Positions 1 to 6,274 of a stretch of 21,257 nt of DNA are shown here, piece after piece. Positions within the stretch are counted from its first letter, which is position 1, and each line of letters opens with the position of its first letter. Position numbers and translations under genes: made by a program. Origin of the DNA: Pseudomonas sp. (lineage in GTDB: Bacteria; Pseudomonadota; Gammaproteobacteria; Pseudomonadales; Pseudomonadaceae); assembly GCA_029239415.1 (NCBI GenBank), contig JAQZAY010000024.1, positions 1 through 21,257 on the forward strand, given 5' to 3'. The notes beneath the pieces were generated by a model. The model had not been told where the DNA came from. It did not search any database and was given only the letters and a program-made list of their open reading frames with translations.

Positions 1-1499
1 CGCAGCATCCCACGGTATTGCCGGGCCAGCTGGCGCGCCCGCTGCACGCCGCCCTGGCTGCCGCGGGCGGCACGGCTTTCGCCGTTGAGCAAGGCGAGGC
101 GGCTGTGCAGGTCGGCGCCGCCGCCGCGCAGGATGTCGCGCTCGCCGAGCAAGGCCGCGACGTTGCAGGCCATGTCGGCCAGGCCCAGGTCTTGCCCTCG
201 CAGCAGCAGGTGGGCGATGCGCGGATGCGTCGGTAGCATCGCCATGGCCTGGCCGTGGTCGCTGAGCGCGTCGCGATTGCCTGCCCGAAAGGCACCGAGC
301 CGGGCCAGCAGGTCCTGGGCCTGGGTGTAGGCGGCGGCCGGAGGCTGGTCGAGCCAGCGCAGCTGGTCGGGTGTCACGCCCCAGCGCGACAGTTGCAGGG
401 CCAGGCCGGCCAGGTCCGCCTGGAGGATCTCGGCGCTGCCATGGGCCGCCAGTTGTTCGTGCTGCGCCTCGGACCACAGCCGGTAGCACACCCCTGGCTC
501 CAGGCGTCCGGCACGGCCGGCCCGCTGGGTGGCACTGGCGCGGGAAATGCGCTGGGTGTCCAGGCGAGTCATGCCACTGCCCGGGTCGAAGCGCGGCACC
601 CGCGCAAGCCCGGCGTCGATCACCACGCGCACGCCATCGATGGTCAGGCTGGTCTCGGCGATGTTGGTCGCCAGCACGATCTTGCGCAGGCCTTGGGGCG
701 CAGGCTCGATGGCGGCGCGCTGGGCATTGAGGTCGAGCTCGCCATGCAGCGGGCAGAGCAGGAATTCGCGCCGCTCGCCGAGGGCATCCTGCAGGGATTG
801 GTGGACACGCCGGATCTCGGCCTGGCCTGGCAGGAACACCAGCACGCTGCCTGCCTCATCCGCCACGGCCTGCAACACGCTATCGAGCACCCGCGGCTCG
901 ATGAACTCGCCAGGCTGGAACGGCCGCCCCCAACGCACCTCGACCGGGTGCATGCGTCCCTGGCTGCTGACCACGGGTGCCTCGTCGAGCAGGCGGGACA
1001 GGCGCTCGCCCTCCAGGGTCGCCGACATCAGCAGGATCTTCAGCGGGGGATCGTCGCGCAACAACTCGCGGCCATTGAGGCTCAGCGCCAGCGCGAGGTC
1101 AGCGTCCAGGCTGCGCTCGTGGAATTCGTCGAAGATCAGCAGCCCCACGCCTTCAAGCGCCGGGTCGGTCTGCAGGCGGCGGGTCAGGATGCCTTCGGTG
1201 ACCACCTCGATGCGCGTGTTCGGGCCAACCTTGCTGTCCAGCCGGATACGGTAGCCGACGGTTTCGCCTACCTTCTCCCCCAGCTCGCTGGCCAGCCGCT
1301 CGGCCGCTGCCCGCGCCGCCAGGCGGCGGGGTTCGAGCATGACGATGCGCTGCCCGGCCAGCCAAGGGGCATCGAGCAGGGCCAGGGGCACGCGGGTGGT
1401 CTTGCCGGCGCCGGGCGGTGCTTCGAGCACGGCTTCGTCGCGCTCTTCCAGGGCGCGGCGCAGCGCCGGCAATACGGCATCTATCGGTAATGAAATCAT
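1..1499 (-). CDS. hrpB: ATP-dependent RNA helicase HrpB (partial, N-terminal 499 residues)
   Basis: This is a DEAH/DExH-family superfamily 2 helicase of the HrpB type. The frame is open from the ATG at 1499 down to the window edge, giving 499 codons of a family whose members usually run a little over 800 residues, so the C-terminal part lies outside. In order it shows Walker A (PPGAGKTT, about residues 28-35), motif Ia-like LEPRRLAARA, Walker B/motif II as DEFH followed by ERSLDADLAL, motif III SATLEG, and motif VI QRAGRAGR. DEFH in place of DEAH is typical of HrpB. The family is thought to act on RNA, but the cellular substrate is poorly defined. The gene is divergent from the lipoprotein gene at 1620, with a TATACT candidate -10 about 24 bases upstream. 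The family call is secure; the exact role is not. Confidence 0.95.
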   Translation of the reverse strand, partial: MISLPIDAVLPALRRALEERDEAVLEAPPGAGKTTRVPLALLDAPWLAGQRIVMLEPRRLAARAAAERLASELGEKVGETVGYRIRLDSKVGPNTRIEVVTEGILTRRLQTDPALEGVGLLIFDEFHERSLDADLALALSLNGRELLRDDPPLKILLMSATLEGERLSRLLDEAPVVSSQGRMHPVEVRWGRPFQPGEFIEPRVLDSVLQAVADEAGSVLVFLPGQAEIRRVHQSLQDALGERREFLLCPLHGELDLNAQRAAIEPAPQGLRKIVLATNIAETSLTIDGVRVVIDAGLARVPRFDPGSGMTRLDTQRISRASATQRAGRAGRLEPGVCYRLWSEAQHEQLAAHGSAEILQADLAGLALQLSRWGVTPDQLRWLDQPPAAAYTQAQDLLARLGAFRAGNRDALSDHGQAMAMLPTHPRIAHLLLRGQDLGLADMACNVAALLGERDILRGGGADLHSRLALLNGESRAARGSQGGVQRARQLARQYRGML

Positions 1500-1522
1500 G
1501 GTGGTCCTCGAACAGTCGGTCG

Positions 1523-1528
1523 AGTATA
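1523..1528 (-). promoter_or_regulatory. Candidate -10 box of hrpB
   Basis: Read on the minus strand this is TATACT (5 of 6 matches to the sigma-70 -10 box), about 24 bases upstream of the hrpB ATG. No good -35 is seen at normal spacing, so the assignment is tentative. Confidence 0.35.
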
Positions 1529-1619
1529 ACGGCGAACCTGGCTTGGCCTGTCATGGTCTTAGCTTCAGGTACAGGCGCTCTGCCTGGCATTGTTCGTGGC
1601 TTTATTTCCGGAGATTCAA

Positions 1620-2039
1620 ATGCGCATCCAATCCCGCGTCATCGGTGGCGCCCTGGTCGCTGCCCTGCTGACCCAGCTGACGGCCTGCGGCACGCTGTTC
1701 TACCCTGAGCGCCGCGGCCAGATCGAGGGCAAGGTCGACCCCGTGATCGTCGCCCTCGATGCCATCGGCATCCTGTTCTACGTGATTCCCGGGCTGATCG
1801 CCTTTGGCGTCGACTTCGCGACCGGCGCTATCTACTACCCGGGCGGCACCACTGCCCAGGTCGCGCCCGAGAAGCTGCACGAGGCTGTCGGTGCCGACGG
1901 CAAGGTCGACAACGCCAAGCTGCAGGCGATCCTCGAAAGCGAACTGGGCCAGCGCCTGCCACTGGACGACCCACGGCTGATCCAGCACCGTGGCAGCGTC
2001 GAGCAGCTGGCTTCGTATGGGCTGGTGCCGGCAGCTTGA
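1620..2039 (+). CDS. Small predicted lipoprotein of unknown function
   Basis: The product has 139 residues. The ATG at 1620 was chosen because GGAG sits just upstream and because it gives a clean lipoprotein signal: basic MRIQSR, a hydrophobic run, then the lipobox LTAC with the acylated cysteine at about residue 23, followed by Gly. A second hydrophobic stretch (about residues 42-66, around AIGILFYVIPGLIAFG) could be a membrane hairpin or a buried segment. The C-terminal half is hydrophilic and has no motif I recognise. The residue after the acylated cysteine is not Asp, so outer-membrane sorting is expected by the usual rule. The frame could be extended upstream to 1590, but that would put residues ahead of the signal peptide. 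I do not know its function. It resembles small conserved Pseudomonas lipoproteins found next to hrpB. Confidence 0.85.
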   Translation: MRIQSRVIGGALVAALLTQLTACGTLFYPERRGQIEGKVDPVIVALDAIGILFYVIPGLIAFGVDFATGAIYYPGGTTAQVAPEKLHEAVGADGKVDNAKLQAILESELGQRLPLDDPRLIQHRGSVEQLASYGLVPAA

Positions 2040-2125
2040 TCACAGCCATGGCCGGGGCTTTGGATCGGCACAGCAGGTCTACAGGCCGCCAGGTTTGAAC
2101 TGGACCATGCAATGACTGCCCAGCC

Positions 2126-2953
2126 TCAATTGACGCTATACCCCCGCCCGCTCAGGCAAGCCCCCAACGCCCGGCGATAGGTATCGGACACGGTCGCCGC
2201 CGGGGCATAGGTGGCCGTGGCCGGGTCGAAGCCGGATTGCTCCACCGCCCAGCGATGGCACTGGTAGCGGTCTTGCTGTTGCTGCTCGGCGCTCTGCCCG
2301 TAGGTGGGATAGGCGATGACGTCGTAGCCGCTGCTCGGCTGCGGGGCCGGGGTGGCGACAGGTGGGTTGACCACCACGTACTCGCGGCTGTCGGTCAGGT
2401 ACTGGTAGTAGGTGTCGGCCACCAGGAAGAACAGCGCATTGCCCAGCCAGACTTCCCGGGCATACGACGGCAGGTAGTCCACGCGTGCACCATACGGCGG
2501 GGTGACGACGATGTAGTTGGGGCCCTGTGACCGATACCAGTAGCCGCCTGAGTAGAAGTAGTCCTGCCCTCGATACGGCACTTTCCGATAGCGGTCCGGG
2601 AAGCGGTCGACAGTATGCCCCGGGCGATACCGTGGACCCGAGCCCCAGCCGTTGCCATGCCCGTCGGGGCGCCCGGGCCAGCTTTCGCCAGGTCGTTGCC
2701 CGCGACCGTCGGCCTGCCAGGGCTGGCCATTGCCGTTGCGCCTCGGGATGTCCTGGTAGTAGCCCTGGCGCGCAGGCTGGGTCTGGCGGACTTCGTCGCG
2801 CGAGTTCAACGGCGAGCTGCCATGCCCGCCGCTGTTGGGGTCCTGCGGGCCTGGCCCACCATGGCCTTCATTCGGGCCTTGGGCCCATGCCGAGTGCTGG
2901 ACGCCAAGGCAGATCAAACCAACACCCGCCAACTGCCAGATGCGTGAATTCAT
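2126..2953 (-). CDS. Secreted DUF6515-family protein with Gly/Pro/Gln-rich N-terminal region
   Basis: The product has 275 residues. The ATG at 2953 is preferred over an in-frame start at 3106 because it begins a signal peptide (MNSRIWQLAG..., cleavage likely after AWA near residue 23) and has a GAGAGA ribosome-binding site just upstream. Residues about 24-115 are low complexity, rich in Gly, Pro, Gln, Asn, Arg and Trp, and look disordered. The folded core (about 115-205) carries the DUF6515 pattern: DRFPDRYRKVPYRGQDYFY, GGYWYRSQGPNYIVVTPP, GARVDYLPSY and a YYQYL segment. The C-terminal part (about 220-275) is Gln-rich, then has RYQCHRWAVEQSGFDP, resembling the tail of other periplasmic glycine-zipper proteins, with a second Cys in the terminal ACLSGRGYSVN. 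The function is unknown. The gene is convergent with the lipoprotein gene and stands alone behind an upstream orphan terminator. Confidence 0.85.
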   Translation of the reverse strand: MNSRIWQLAGVGLICLGVQHSAWAQGPNEGHGGPGPQDPNSGGHGSSPLNSRDEVRQTQPARQGYYQDIPRRNGNGQPWQADGRGQRPGESWPGRPDGHGNGWGSGPRYRPGHTVDRFPDRYRKVPYRGQDYFYSGGYWYRSQGPNYIVVTPPYGARVDYLPSYAREVWLGNALFFLVADTYYQYLTDSREYVVVNPPVATPAPQPSSGYDVIAYPTYGQSAEQQQQDRYQCHRWAVEQSGFDPATATYAPAATVSDTYRRALGACLSGRGYSVN

Positions 2954-3035
2954 GCTTTCTCTCTCGCTCGAACCGGACTGAAACCGAAGGCAGTCTACCG
3001 CGCCCATCGCGTCGCGCAGATGAAATCCAGGCATT

Positions 3036-3063
3036 AAAAAAGGGAGGCCATTGGGCCTCCCTT
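3036..3063 (-). terminator. Orphan rho-independent terminator reading leftward
   Basis: A perfect 10-bp stem (3040-3049 with 3054-3063) has a 4-base loop, and a run of six A on the plus strand (3036-3041) gives a U tract on a minus-strand transcript. No minus-strand gene lies upstream of it: the next gene to the right is on the plus strand. It also sits upstream of the DUF6515 start, so it does not end that gene. It suggests an unannotated minus-strand transcript from the 3064-3349 gap. Confidence 0.8.
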
Positions 3064-3083
3064 CGAGAATTGTCGTCCGTGCT

Positions 3084-3132
3084 CGGCGCTTGTGGCGCCG
3101 GCTCACCTCACGCCGTCTTGTGGACGGTGCGT
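3084..3132. other. Two tandem hairpins with identical TTGTG/CACAA loops
   Basis: Stem CGGCGC (3084-3089) pairs with GCGCCG (3095-3100) around TTGTG. Stem CCGTC (3113-3117) pairs with GACGG (3123-3127) around the same five bases (CACAA on the minus strand). The second stem may extend outward across one mismatch to 3111/3129. Both lie just upstream of the orphan terminator on the minus strand. Together they look like the body of a small structured RNA, but no convincing minus-strand promoter was found, and the remaining sequence shows no credible coding frame. Confidence 0.4.
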
Positions 3133-3267
3133 AGCCCGGGGGCCTGGCCGATCCTGTTGGATGGCTGGCCGCAACCGCCCTGATTGGGCCGGTCGCCGTG
3201 GACTGATGTCCGGGCAGTGATTCTGTTGATAAAGATAGAGGATCGCGCCCGGCAGAGGATTGCTAAG

Positions 3268-3327
3268 ATTGCGGAGTTAAATATCACTTGCGCAATTTTT
3301 AACCCCTGATCGATAATTTGCCGCAAT
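3268..3327. promoter_or_regulatory. Candidate operator of the Lrp-family gene: three ATTGCG-type elements
   Basis: ATTGCGG at 3268-3274, the palindrome TTGCGCAA at 3288-3295 and CCGCAAT at 3321-3327 form an inverted set. Their centres are about 20 and 32 bases apart, close to two and three helical turns. The central element overlaps the proposed -35 and the last lies just after the proposed -10. This layout suits autoregulation by the adjacent Lrp/AsnC protein. It is inference from spacing and symmetry. Confidence 0.4.
3288..3317 (+). promoter_or_regulatory. Candidate sigma-70 promoter of the Lrp-family gene
   Basis: TTGCGC (3288-3293) is followed by an 18-base spacer and GATAAT (3312-3317), which matches the -10 consensus at five of six positions. 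The start site would fall near 3324, giving a leader of about 26 bases. The -35 is weak, as would be expected of an activated or autoregulated promoter. Confidence 0.45.
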
Positions 3328-3349
3328 CCAGACAGAAAAGGCCTCTTTC

Positions 3350-3826
3350 ATGAGCAAGCTTGACCGCTACGACCTGAGCATCCTTGCCGAACTGCAGCGC
3401 GACGCGCGCATCTCCAACCAGGAGCTGGCCGAGCGCATCGGCCTGTCGCCCTCCCCGTGCTCGCGGCGGGTCAAGCAACTCGAAGACGATGGCTATATCT
3501 CTCGCCAGGTCGCGTTGCTGGACCGCAAGAAGCTGGGCCTGACCCTGACGGCCTATGTGCTGATCGGCATGGACCGGCACACGCCCGAACGCTTCGAGAC
3601 CTTCGAGGCGGCGATCCGCAACCTGCCCCAGGTGCTCGAGTGCAGCCTGGTCACCGGCATGGACGCAGACTACCAACTCAAGGTGGTGGTGCCGGACATG
3701 GACCATTACCAGAAACTGCTGCTGGGCAGCCTGACGCGGATCGAAGGCGTCACCAGCGTGCGCTCGAGCTTCGTGCTGAACCAGGTGCTGGCCAGCACCG
3801 AGCTGCCCCTCACCCACCTGCGTTAG
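3350..3826 (+). CDS. Lrp/AsnC-family transcriptional regulator
   Basis: The 158-residue length is typical of the family. The N-terminal part (about 1-60) is the AsnC-type winged helix-turn-helix, opening with the classic LDRYDLSILAELQRDARIS and continuing ELAERIGLSPSPCSRRVKQLEDDGYI. The C-terminal part (about 65-145) is the RAM ligand/oligomerisation domain: a beta-alpha-beta-beta-alpha-beta fold with VLECSLVTGMDADYQLKV and the acidic LVTGMDADY turn that lies near the effector site in relatives. Such proteins form dimers to octamers and sense amino acids or related metabolites. The specific ligand cannot be read from the sequence. The gene is monocistronic by context: a strong -10 for the next gene follows its stop. 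Repeats around its own promoter suggest autoregulation. It matches the conserved Lrp-type gene near hrpB in pseudomonads. Confidence 0.93.
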   Translation: MSKLDRYDLSILAELQRDARISNQELAERIGLSPSPCSRRVKQLEDDGYISRQVALLDRKKLGLTLTAYVLIGMDRHTPERFETFEAAIRNLPQVLECSLVTGMDADYQLKVVVPDMDHYQKLLLGSLTRIEGVTSVRSSFVLNQVLASTELPLTHLR

Positions 3827-3830
3827 CCGG

Positions 3831-3852
3831 CGCCCGGTGCCGGGCGTATAAT
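3831..3852 (+). promoter_or_regulatory. Inverted repeat and consensus -10 upstream of the DUF2788 gene
   Basis: The sequence TATAAT at 3847-3852 is a perfect sigma-70 -10 box, with a start expected near 3859 and a leader of about 23 bases carrying GGAG (3872-3875). Immediately upstream, CGCCCGG (3831-3837) and CCGGGCG (3840-3846) form an inverted repeat that fills the spacer. A weak -35 (TTAGCC, 3823-3828) overlaps the stop codon of the regulator gene. Confidence 0.5.
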
Positions 3853-3881
3853 CCGGCGCCTCAGCCTGACGGAGCGCGCCG

Positions 3882-4085
3882 ATGGACCCTGCACTGTTCG
3901 AAGAATGGATGATGATCGTCCTGGTCACCCTGCTGATCGGCTTCATGGGCTTCATCGTCTGGGACCTGGCGAAAAAGTCCCAGGCCGGGCGCTTCGGCAC
4001 GATCATCCTGTTCGGCGTGCTGGGCCTGGGCGTGCTGGCCTTCATCATAAAGACGGTGGTGGTCGGACTCCTTGAAGGCGTCTAG
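3882..4085 (+). CDS. DUF2788 small two-helix membrane protein
   Basis: The product has 67 residues. It starts at an ATG preceded by GGAG with good spacing and by a consensus -10 box. Two membrane helices are visible, about residues 9-28 ([18 protein letters not shown]) and 39-62 ([18 protein letters not shown]). They are joined by a short loop with basic residues ([12 protein letters not shown]), which by the positive-inside rule would be cytoplasmic with both ends outside. The pattern and length fit the DUF2788 family of small proteobacterial membrane proteins, whose function is unknown. Its stop codon shares the bases CTAG with the stop of rluE on the other strand. Confidence 0.85.
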   Translation: MDPALFEEWMMIVLVTLLIGFMGFIVWDLAKKSQAGRFGTIILFGVLGLGVLAFIIKTVVVGLLEGV

Positions 4086-4711
4086 CGCTTGGCCGGCACT
4101 TCCCGCCAGCAGCCCTGATCGAGCCCCTCCAGCGTCCAGTCTCCAATACGCACCCGCACCAGCCGTAAGGTCGGCAGGCCCACGGCGGCCGTCATGCGCC
4201 GGACCTGGCGGTTGCGGCCTTCACGGATCACCAGCTCCAGCCAGCTGGTGGGCACGCTTTTACGAAATCGCACCGGCGGGTTGCGCGGCCAGAGCTCGGG
4301 CTCGTCCAGGTGCCGGGCCTCGGCGGGCAGGGTCGGGCCATCGTTGAGTTCGACGCCTTGGCGCAAGCGCTGCAGCTGCTCGTCGCTCGCCTCCCCTTCC
4401 ACCTGTACCCAGTAGGTCTTGGGCAGCTTGTGCCGGGGGTCGGCGATCCGCGCCTGCAGCTGGCCGTCGTTGGTCAGCAGCAACAGGCCTTCGCTGTCAC
4501 GGTCCAGGCGTCCGGCGGGATAGATGCCGGGTATGTCGAGGTAGTCCTTGAGGGTGGCGCGACCTTCGCCGTCGCTGAACTGGGTCAGCACGTCGAATGG
4601 TTTGTTGAACAGGATCAGGCGGGGCTCGGCCGGCGGCGCCTTGGGCTGGCGACGCGGGCCGGCAGGCCGCGCATCGGCGCGGCGCGGCTTGGAACGGGGG
4701 GGCAAGGGCAT
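4082..4711 (-). CDS. rluE: 23S rRNA pseudouridine synthase RluE (RsuA/RluE family)
   Basis: The product has 209 residues, close to the 217 of E. coli RluE. It converts a single uridine of 23S rRNA (U2457 in E. coli) to pseudouridine. The catalytic motif [20 protein letters not shown] carries the nucleophilic Asp (about D70). [24 protein letters not shown] and [15 protein letters not shown] followed by LRLVR complete the family core. There is no S4 domain, which separates it from RsuA and RluB. Instead, a short basic Pro/Arg/Ala-rich tail occupies residues 1-30. It starts six bases after the amn stop, so the two are probably cotranscribed. RluE and the other small members without an S4 domain are close relatives, so the exact target is inferred. 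Confidence 0.9.
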   Translation of the reverse strand: MPLPPRSKPRRADARPAGPRRQPKAPPAEPRLILFNKPFDVLTQFSDGEGRATLKDYLDIPGIYPAGRLDRDSEGLLLLTNDGQLQARIADPRHKLPKTYWVQVEGEASDEQLQRLRQGVELNDGPTLPAEARHLDEPELWPRNPPVRFRKSVPTSWLELVIREGRNRQVRRMTAAVGLPTLRLVRVRIGDWTLEGLDQGCWREVPAKR

Positions 4712-4717
4712 GGGGCC

Positions 4718-6178
4718 TCAGCGGAACGGCGGCTCATCGAAGCTGCGCAGTTTACGCGAGTGCAGCGAGTTGAGCTCGGTGCGCAGCAGGTCGAGCGCGG
4801 CGATGCCGATCTTCAGGTGCTGGCTGACCGCCCGGTTGTAGAACGCGTTGGCCGCGCCCGGCAGCTTGATCTCGCTGTGCAGCGGCTTGTCCGACACGCA
4901 CAGCAAGGTGCCGTACGGTACCCGCAGGCGGTAGCCCTGGGCGGCGATGGTGCCGCTCTCCATGTCCACGGCCACGGCGCGCGACAGGTTGATCAGCGGC
5001 CGCTCCTGGGCCCAGGCCAGCTCCCAGTTGCGGTCGTCGTAGGTGAGCACGGTACCGGTGCGCAGACGCTTCTTGAGCTCGTCGCCACGCTCGCCCGTGA
5101 CGTGCGCCGCCGCTTCCTGCAACGCCACCTGGACTTCGGCCAGCGCCGGGATCGGGATGTTCGGCGGCACCACCCGGTCGAGGATCCCGTCGCGACGCAT
5201 GTAGGCGTGCGCCAGCACGTAGTCGCCTATGGTCTGCGACTGGCGCAGGCCGCCGCAGTGGCCGATCATCAGCCAGCAGTGCGGGCGCAGCACGGCGAGG
5301 TGGTCGGTGATGTTCTTGGCGTTGGAGGGGCCGACGCCGATATTGACCAGGGTGATGCCATCGCCGTCGGCGGCCATCAGGTGGTAGGCCGGCATCTGGT
5401 AGCGGTGCCAGACCACTCCGGCGACCAGCGCCTGGGCCTCGCCGTTGTCCATGCCCTTGTCGATGATGACGTTGCCCGGCAGGACCATGCGCACGAAGCG
5501 CGGGTCCTCGCGCAGTTGCTCCAGGCCATGGGCGATGAACTGGTCGACGTAGCGGTGGTAGTTGGTCAGCAGGATCCAGGGCTGCACATGCCGCCAGTCG
5601 CTGCCGGTGTAGTGCACCAGGCGGCGCAGGGAAAAGTCCACGCGCGCGGCGTCGAACAGCGCCAGCGGCAGGGGTTCGGCGTCCCAGTCGTACAGGCCGT
5701 CGGCGATGCCGTCGGTGGCGGCCGAGAGGTCGGTGCTGGGGAAGACCCGCGCCAGCGCCGCGGCGGTGATGCCGGTGCCGGCAAGCTCGTCGCCCTGCTC
5801 GACCACGTATGGGTACGGGATGTTCTGCTCGCTCACGCCGACTTCCACGGTGACGGTGAAGTCGCTCATCAAGGGGACCAGCTGCTCGAGCAGGTACTTG
5901 CGGAAGGCAGCCGGCTGGGTGACGGTGACACTGTAGGTGCCCGCGACCTGGACCTTGGCGTAGGCGCGGGTGATGACCGGGGCTTCGCCCTGGCTGTAGT
6001 AGGTCAGGCGCAGTGCCGGGTAGCGAAACAGCGCACGCTCGTCGGCGTCGGGTTCGGTACGGTCCTTGAGGTAGCGCTTGAGGGCCTGGCTGAGGGCCGC
6101 GGTGGCCTGTTCATGCAGGGCTGCCAGACGATCGACGGCCTGCTCGGCGGTATCTACAACTACAAAGGCTTGGCTCAC
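4718..6178 (-). CDS. amn: AMP nucleosidase
   Basis: The product has 486 residues, close to the family length. It hydrolyses AMP to adenine and ribose 5-phosphate, helping to control the adenylate pool. The N-terminal AMP nucleosidase domain spans about residues 10-170. The C-terminal nucleoside-phosphorylase fold follows, with NIGVGPSNAKN (about 279-289), MIGHCGGLRQSQ (about 304-315), the nucleoside-binding DMESGT (405-410) and SDKPLH (429-434). The start is GTG at 6178, supported by AGGAAG six bases upstream; no in-frame ATG gives a better beginning. It leads the amn-rluE pair. The 96 bases between it and the acyl-CoA dehydrogenase gene upstream show no strong promoter or terminator to my eye. 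Confidence 0.95.
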   Translation of the reverse strand: MSQAFVVVDTAEQAVDRLAALHEQATAALSQALKRYLKDRTEPDADERALFRYPALRLTYYSQGEAPVITRAYAKVQVAGTYSVTVTQPAAFRKYLLEQLVPLMSDFTVTVEVGVSEQNIPYPYVVEQGDELAGTGITAAALARVFPSTDLSAATDGIADGLYDWDAEPLPLALFDAARVDFSLRRLVHYTGSDWRHVQPWILLTNYHRYVDQFIAHGLEQLREDPRFVRMVLPGNVIIDKGMDNGEAQALVAGVVWHRYQMPAYHLMAADGDGITLVNIGVGPSNAKNITDHLAVLRPHCWLMIGHCGGLRQSQTIGDYVLAHAYMRRDGILDRVVPPNIPIPALAEVQVALQEAAAHVTGERGDELKKRLRTGTVLTYDDRNWELAWAQERPLINLSRAVAVDMESGTIAAQGYRLRVPYGTLLCVSDKPLHSEIKLPGAANAFYNRAVSQHLKIGIAALDLLRTELNSLHSRKLRSFDEPPFR

Positions 6179-6274
6179 ACTGGGCTTCCTGTCTGGACAT
6201 GCATGTCAGCCATCTTGCCTAGGTTCGCGGGTAAAAACATCCCCGGGTGCTTCAGTGGATCGCCCCGCCAAGGG

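Noticed and set aside
3108..3326. A 72-codon minus-strand frame in the Lrp/DUF6515 gap
   Set aside because: There is no ribosome-binding site, no recognisable domain, and it ends before the hairpins and terminator; a non-coding RNA explains the terminator better.
3064..3349. GGA motifs in the candidate small RNA, as in RsmX/Y/Z
   Set aside because: The few GGA triplets are not clearly in hairpin loops, and the identical loops (CACAA) do not contain them, so a CsrA/RsmA-titrating role is not supported.
6222..6236. TTCGCGGGTAAA resembling the core of P. putida REP elements
   Set aside because: Only about 12 bases match and the symmetric partner arm is missing, so it is at best a degenerate remnant.
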